Assembly: GCA_900544225.1 (NCBI GenBank)
Contig: UQUD01000093.1
Coordinates: 1-7,462, forward strand
Reading direction: 5' to 3'
Source of the DNA: an uncultured Collinsella sp.
Lineage (GTDB): Bacteria > Actinomycetota > Coriobacteriia > Coriobacteriales > Coriobacteriaceae
Length of the DNA stretch: 7,462 nt
Shown here: one piece after another, positions 6,504 to 7,462 of the stretch
Numbering within the stretch: the first letter of the stretch is position 1
How the letters are laid out: each line of letters opens with the position of its first letter
The notes under the pieces: model-generated
The model's input: only the letters and a program-made list of their open reading frames with translations
Told to the model about the DNA's origin: nothing
The model's database searches: none
Program-made: the position numbers and the translations under genes

Positions 6504-6628
6504 GCTGGCCGCATGGGGTAACTTCCCAGCGCGTCCTCGGACATGTAAAAAGGCTCGCTGCGCACTTCGTGCGGCGAGCCTTTTTGCGTCCTGCGGAATG
6601 CGCTGGGAAGTTACCCCATGCGGCCAGC
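6504..6628. terminator. Long bipartite hairpin element, copy 2; bidirectional terminator between larD and tetR
   Basis: Outer arms 6504-6532 and 6600-6628 are perfect reverse complements (29 bp). The inner stem AAAAAGGCTCGC (6547-6558) with GCGAGCCTTTTT (6574-6585) carries an A5 and a T5 flank, so it looks like an intrinsic terminator in both directions. That fits its place between the convergent larA-larD and larC-tetR units. Blocks GTCCTCGGACATG (6533-6545), CGCAC-TTC-GTGCG (6561-6573) and GCGTCCTGCGGAAT (6586-6599) are identical to those of the copy at 3453-3579, whereas the arms and inner stem differ in sequence. Confidence 0.85.
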
Positions 6629-6783
6629 TGCGGGGTCTTTGTTGCGTTCGTATAAGCAACCCAACATATATCTGAATTTGGATGGGAGGGGCTTGTTGCT
6701 GTTGGGGGGCATTGAAGCGCGAGTGATACTTTGGGATGCGTGGCGCCCTGGGTTGGGGCGATGCTTTGGGGTGAGCTTCTTAC
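6629..6783. other. Short convergent intergenic remainder
   Basis: No gene is visible between the hairpin and the end of the tetR-type gene. A weak inverted repeat GTTGC/GCAAC (6641-6645 and 6656-6660) and a CGCCC/GGGCG-type stem near 6742-6760 are present without T-tracts. The first bases after the right arm (TGCGGGGTCTTTG) faintly resemble the flank after copy 1 (TGCGATGTTCGGTCTTC), so the repeat unit may extend beyond the arm. Confidence 0.4.
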
Positions 6784-7323
6784 TTAGCCGAAGAGGGGTT
6801 TTATGGCTGAGAGGTAGTCTTTGGCTACGTCGGCTTTGTCTGCTTGGAAGTTGTGCCAGGCCCACCATTGGACGGTGGCTACGAAGCTTGAGGCTATGTG
6901 GTGTAGTAAGAAGCTGCGGTCCATGGTGCCGGCGGGGCCTGTGGGGTCGGCGGGGACGGTTTCGGCTGCTCGTGACATGATGGTCTTGCGGAGACAGTCG
7001 GCGAAGACGCGCGAGCCGGCTCCGGCTACGAGGGCTCGAACGCCCTGACGGCGTTCCCAGAGGTTGTTGAGGATATGCTCGACTTGCACGAGTGGGTCGT
7101 CGAGCGGCGTACCATCGTCGTCGAGGGCGTGGGTGCAGATGTCGTTCACGAGCTCGGACAGTAGGTCGTCTTTGCTCTTGAAGAGGCCGTAGAACGTGGC
7201 CCGACCAACATGGGCACGAGCGATGATGTCGCCGACGGTAATCTTGCCGTAATCCTCTTCGCGTAGCAGCTCGGAGAACGCTGCAACGATGGCAGCGCGG
7301 CTTTTTTCTTTGCGGGCATCCAT
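6784..7323 (-). CDS. TetR/AcrR-family transcriptional regulator
   Basis: This 179-aa protein is of normal length for the family and most likely a dimeric DNA-binding repressor. The N-terminal helix-turn-helix spans about residues 28-47, with the typical pattern ITVGDIIARAHVGRATFY followed by LFKSKDDLL. The C-terminal half ends in FVATVQWWAWHNF and an amphipathic helix, resembling the TetR_C_7 (DhaS-like) ligand domain; its ligand is unknown. Start ATG 7323 lies only 2 nt after the stop of the larC-like gene and has no strong ribosome-binding site, which suggests translational coupling and one transcript with it. The position within the lar locus makes it the obvious candidate for control of lactate genes, but its own or the cofactor operon is equally possible. 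An in-frame TGA lies just upstream, so it is not fused to larC. Confidence 0.9.
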   Translation of the reverse strand: MDARKEKSRAAIVAAFSELLREEDYGKITVGDIIARAHVGRATFYGLFKSKDDLLSELVNDICTHALDDDGTPLDDPLVQVEHILNNLWERRQGVRALVAGAGSRVFADCLRKTIMSRAAETVPADPTGPAGTMDRSFLLHHIASSFVATVQWWAWHNFQADKADVAKDYLSAIKPLFG

Positions 7324-7325
7324 GG

Positions 7326-7462
7326 CTATGCATCCACGTCAACGAGTAGACAACGGAGCGTGCCGGAGCAACCCTCGTAGGGGCGCTTGCCGGCGCCGTA
7401 GCCGACGGCCTCGATGTGGTAGCGTGCCGGCAGGTGCTCGGACGTGCGCAGCGCGGTGACGA
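7326..7462 (-). CDS. larC: LarC-like nickel-insertion protein (DUF111), 3' end only
   Basis: On the - strand an open frame enters from the right edge and ends at TAG 7328-7326, giving about 45 residues. They contain PARYHIEAVGYGAGKRP and TLRCLLVDVDA. The family LarC/DUF111 has a characteristic segment of the form IGYGAGxRD...PNVLRVLLGE, and both halves of it (GYGAG and LRxLL) occur here at the right distance; PN is replaced by SG. LarC is the CTP-dependent enzyme that inserts nickel into the LarA cofactor, so a place close to larA is sensible. In full-length LarC this segment lies mid-protein and is followed by a second, CTP-binding domain, yet this frame stops about ten residues later. The product would thus be LarC1-like. 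With so few residues the call is tentative. Confidence 0.6.
   Translation of the reverse strand, partial: VTALRTSEHLPARYHIEAVGYGAGKRPYEGCSGTLRCLLVDVDA

Noticed and set aside
5661..6659. A 332-codon - strand frame opposite larD
   Set aside because: It runs through the terminator hairpin and across the larA end, has an Ala/His/Gly-rich shadow composition and no ribosome-binding site.

Overview
This window reads as a chromosomal segment of a high-GC anaerobic or facultative gut actinobacterium. Coriobacteriia, and most likely Collinsella, is my best guess from protein style, GTG/TTG starts and overall composition. It is an inference that only a database search could confirm. There are no phage, transposase or CRISPR features. 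The layout is housekeeping genes on the left, an unusually structured non-coding stretch of about 1 kb in the middle, and a nickel-dependent lactate racemase locus on the right.

Left part (1-3431, + strand): the 3' end of hisS (histidyl-tRNA synthetase), a 245-bp intergenic region with a sigma70-type promoter and repeated GAAATACTTTTG-like sites, then a complete ppc (phosphoenolpyruvate carboxylase). Middle (3432-4423): a long perfect-armed hairpin just after ppc, a degenerate tandem array of about 119-bp units derived from the right half of that hairpin, and an AT-richer leader upstream of larA. The leader holds several palindromes and three exactly abutting potential hairpins, the last of which looks like an intrinsic terminator. 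Right part (4424-7462): larA (lactate racemase, TTG start) and a MIP-family channel (larD-like) in tandem on the + strand, a second long hairpin of the same family as the first, and then, convergent on the - strand, a TetR-family regulator preceded by the 3' end of a larC-like nickel-insertion gene.

Functional reading: LarA interconverts D- and L-lactate with a nickel-pincer cofactor. LarD-type aquaglyceroporins pass lactic acid across the membrane. LarC puts nickel into the cofactor. The TetR gene sits 2 nt after the larC stop and is the obvious local regulator candidate. larB and larE, also needed for cofactor synthesis, are not in the window and may lie beyond its right edge. PEP carboxylase makes oxaloacetate from PEP. 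A motif shared between the ppc promoter and the larA upstream region hints at common control of carbon flow, but this is only a hypothesis.

Most noteworthy are the two hairpin elements (3453-3579 and 6504-6628). Each has perfect 29-bp outer arms. The arms differ between the two copies at 15 of 29 positions, yet every difference is compensated on the opposite arm, while the internal loops and the apical stem are conserved in sequence.
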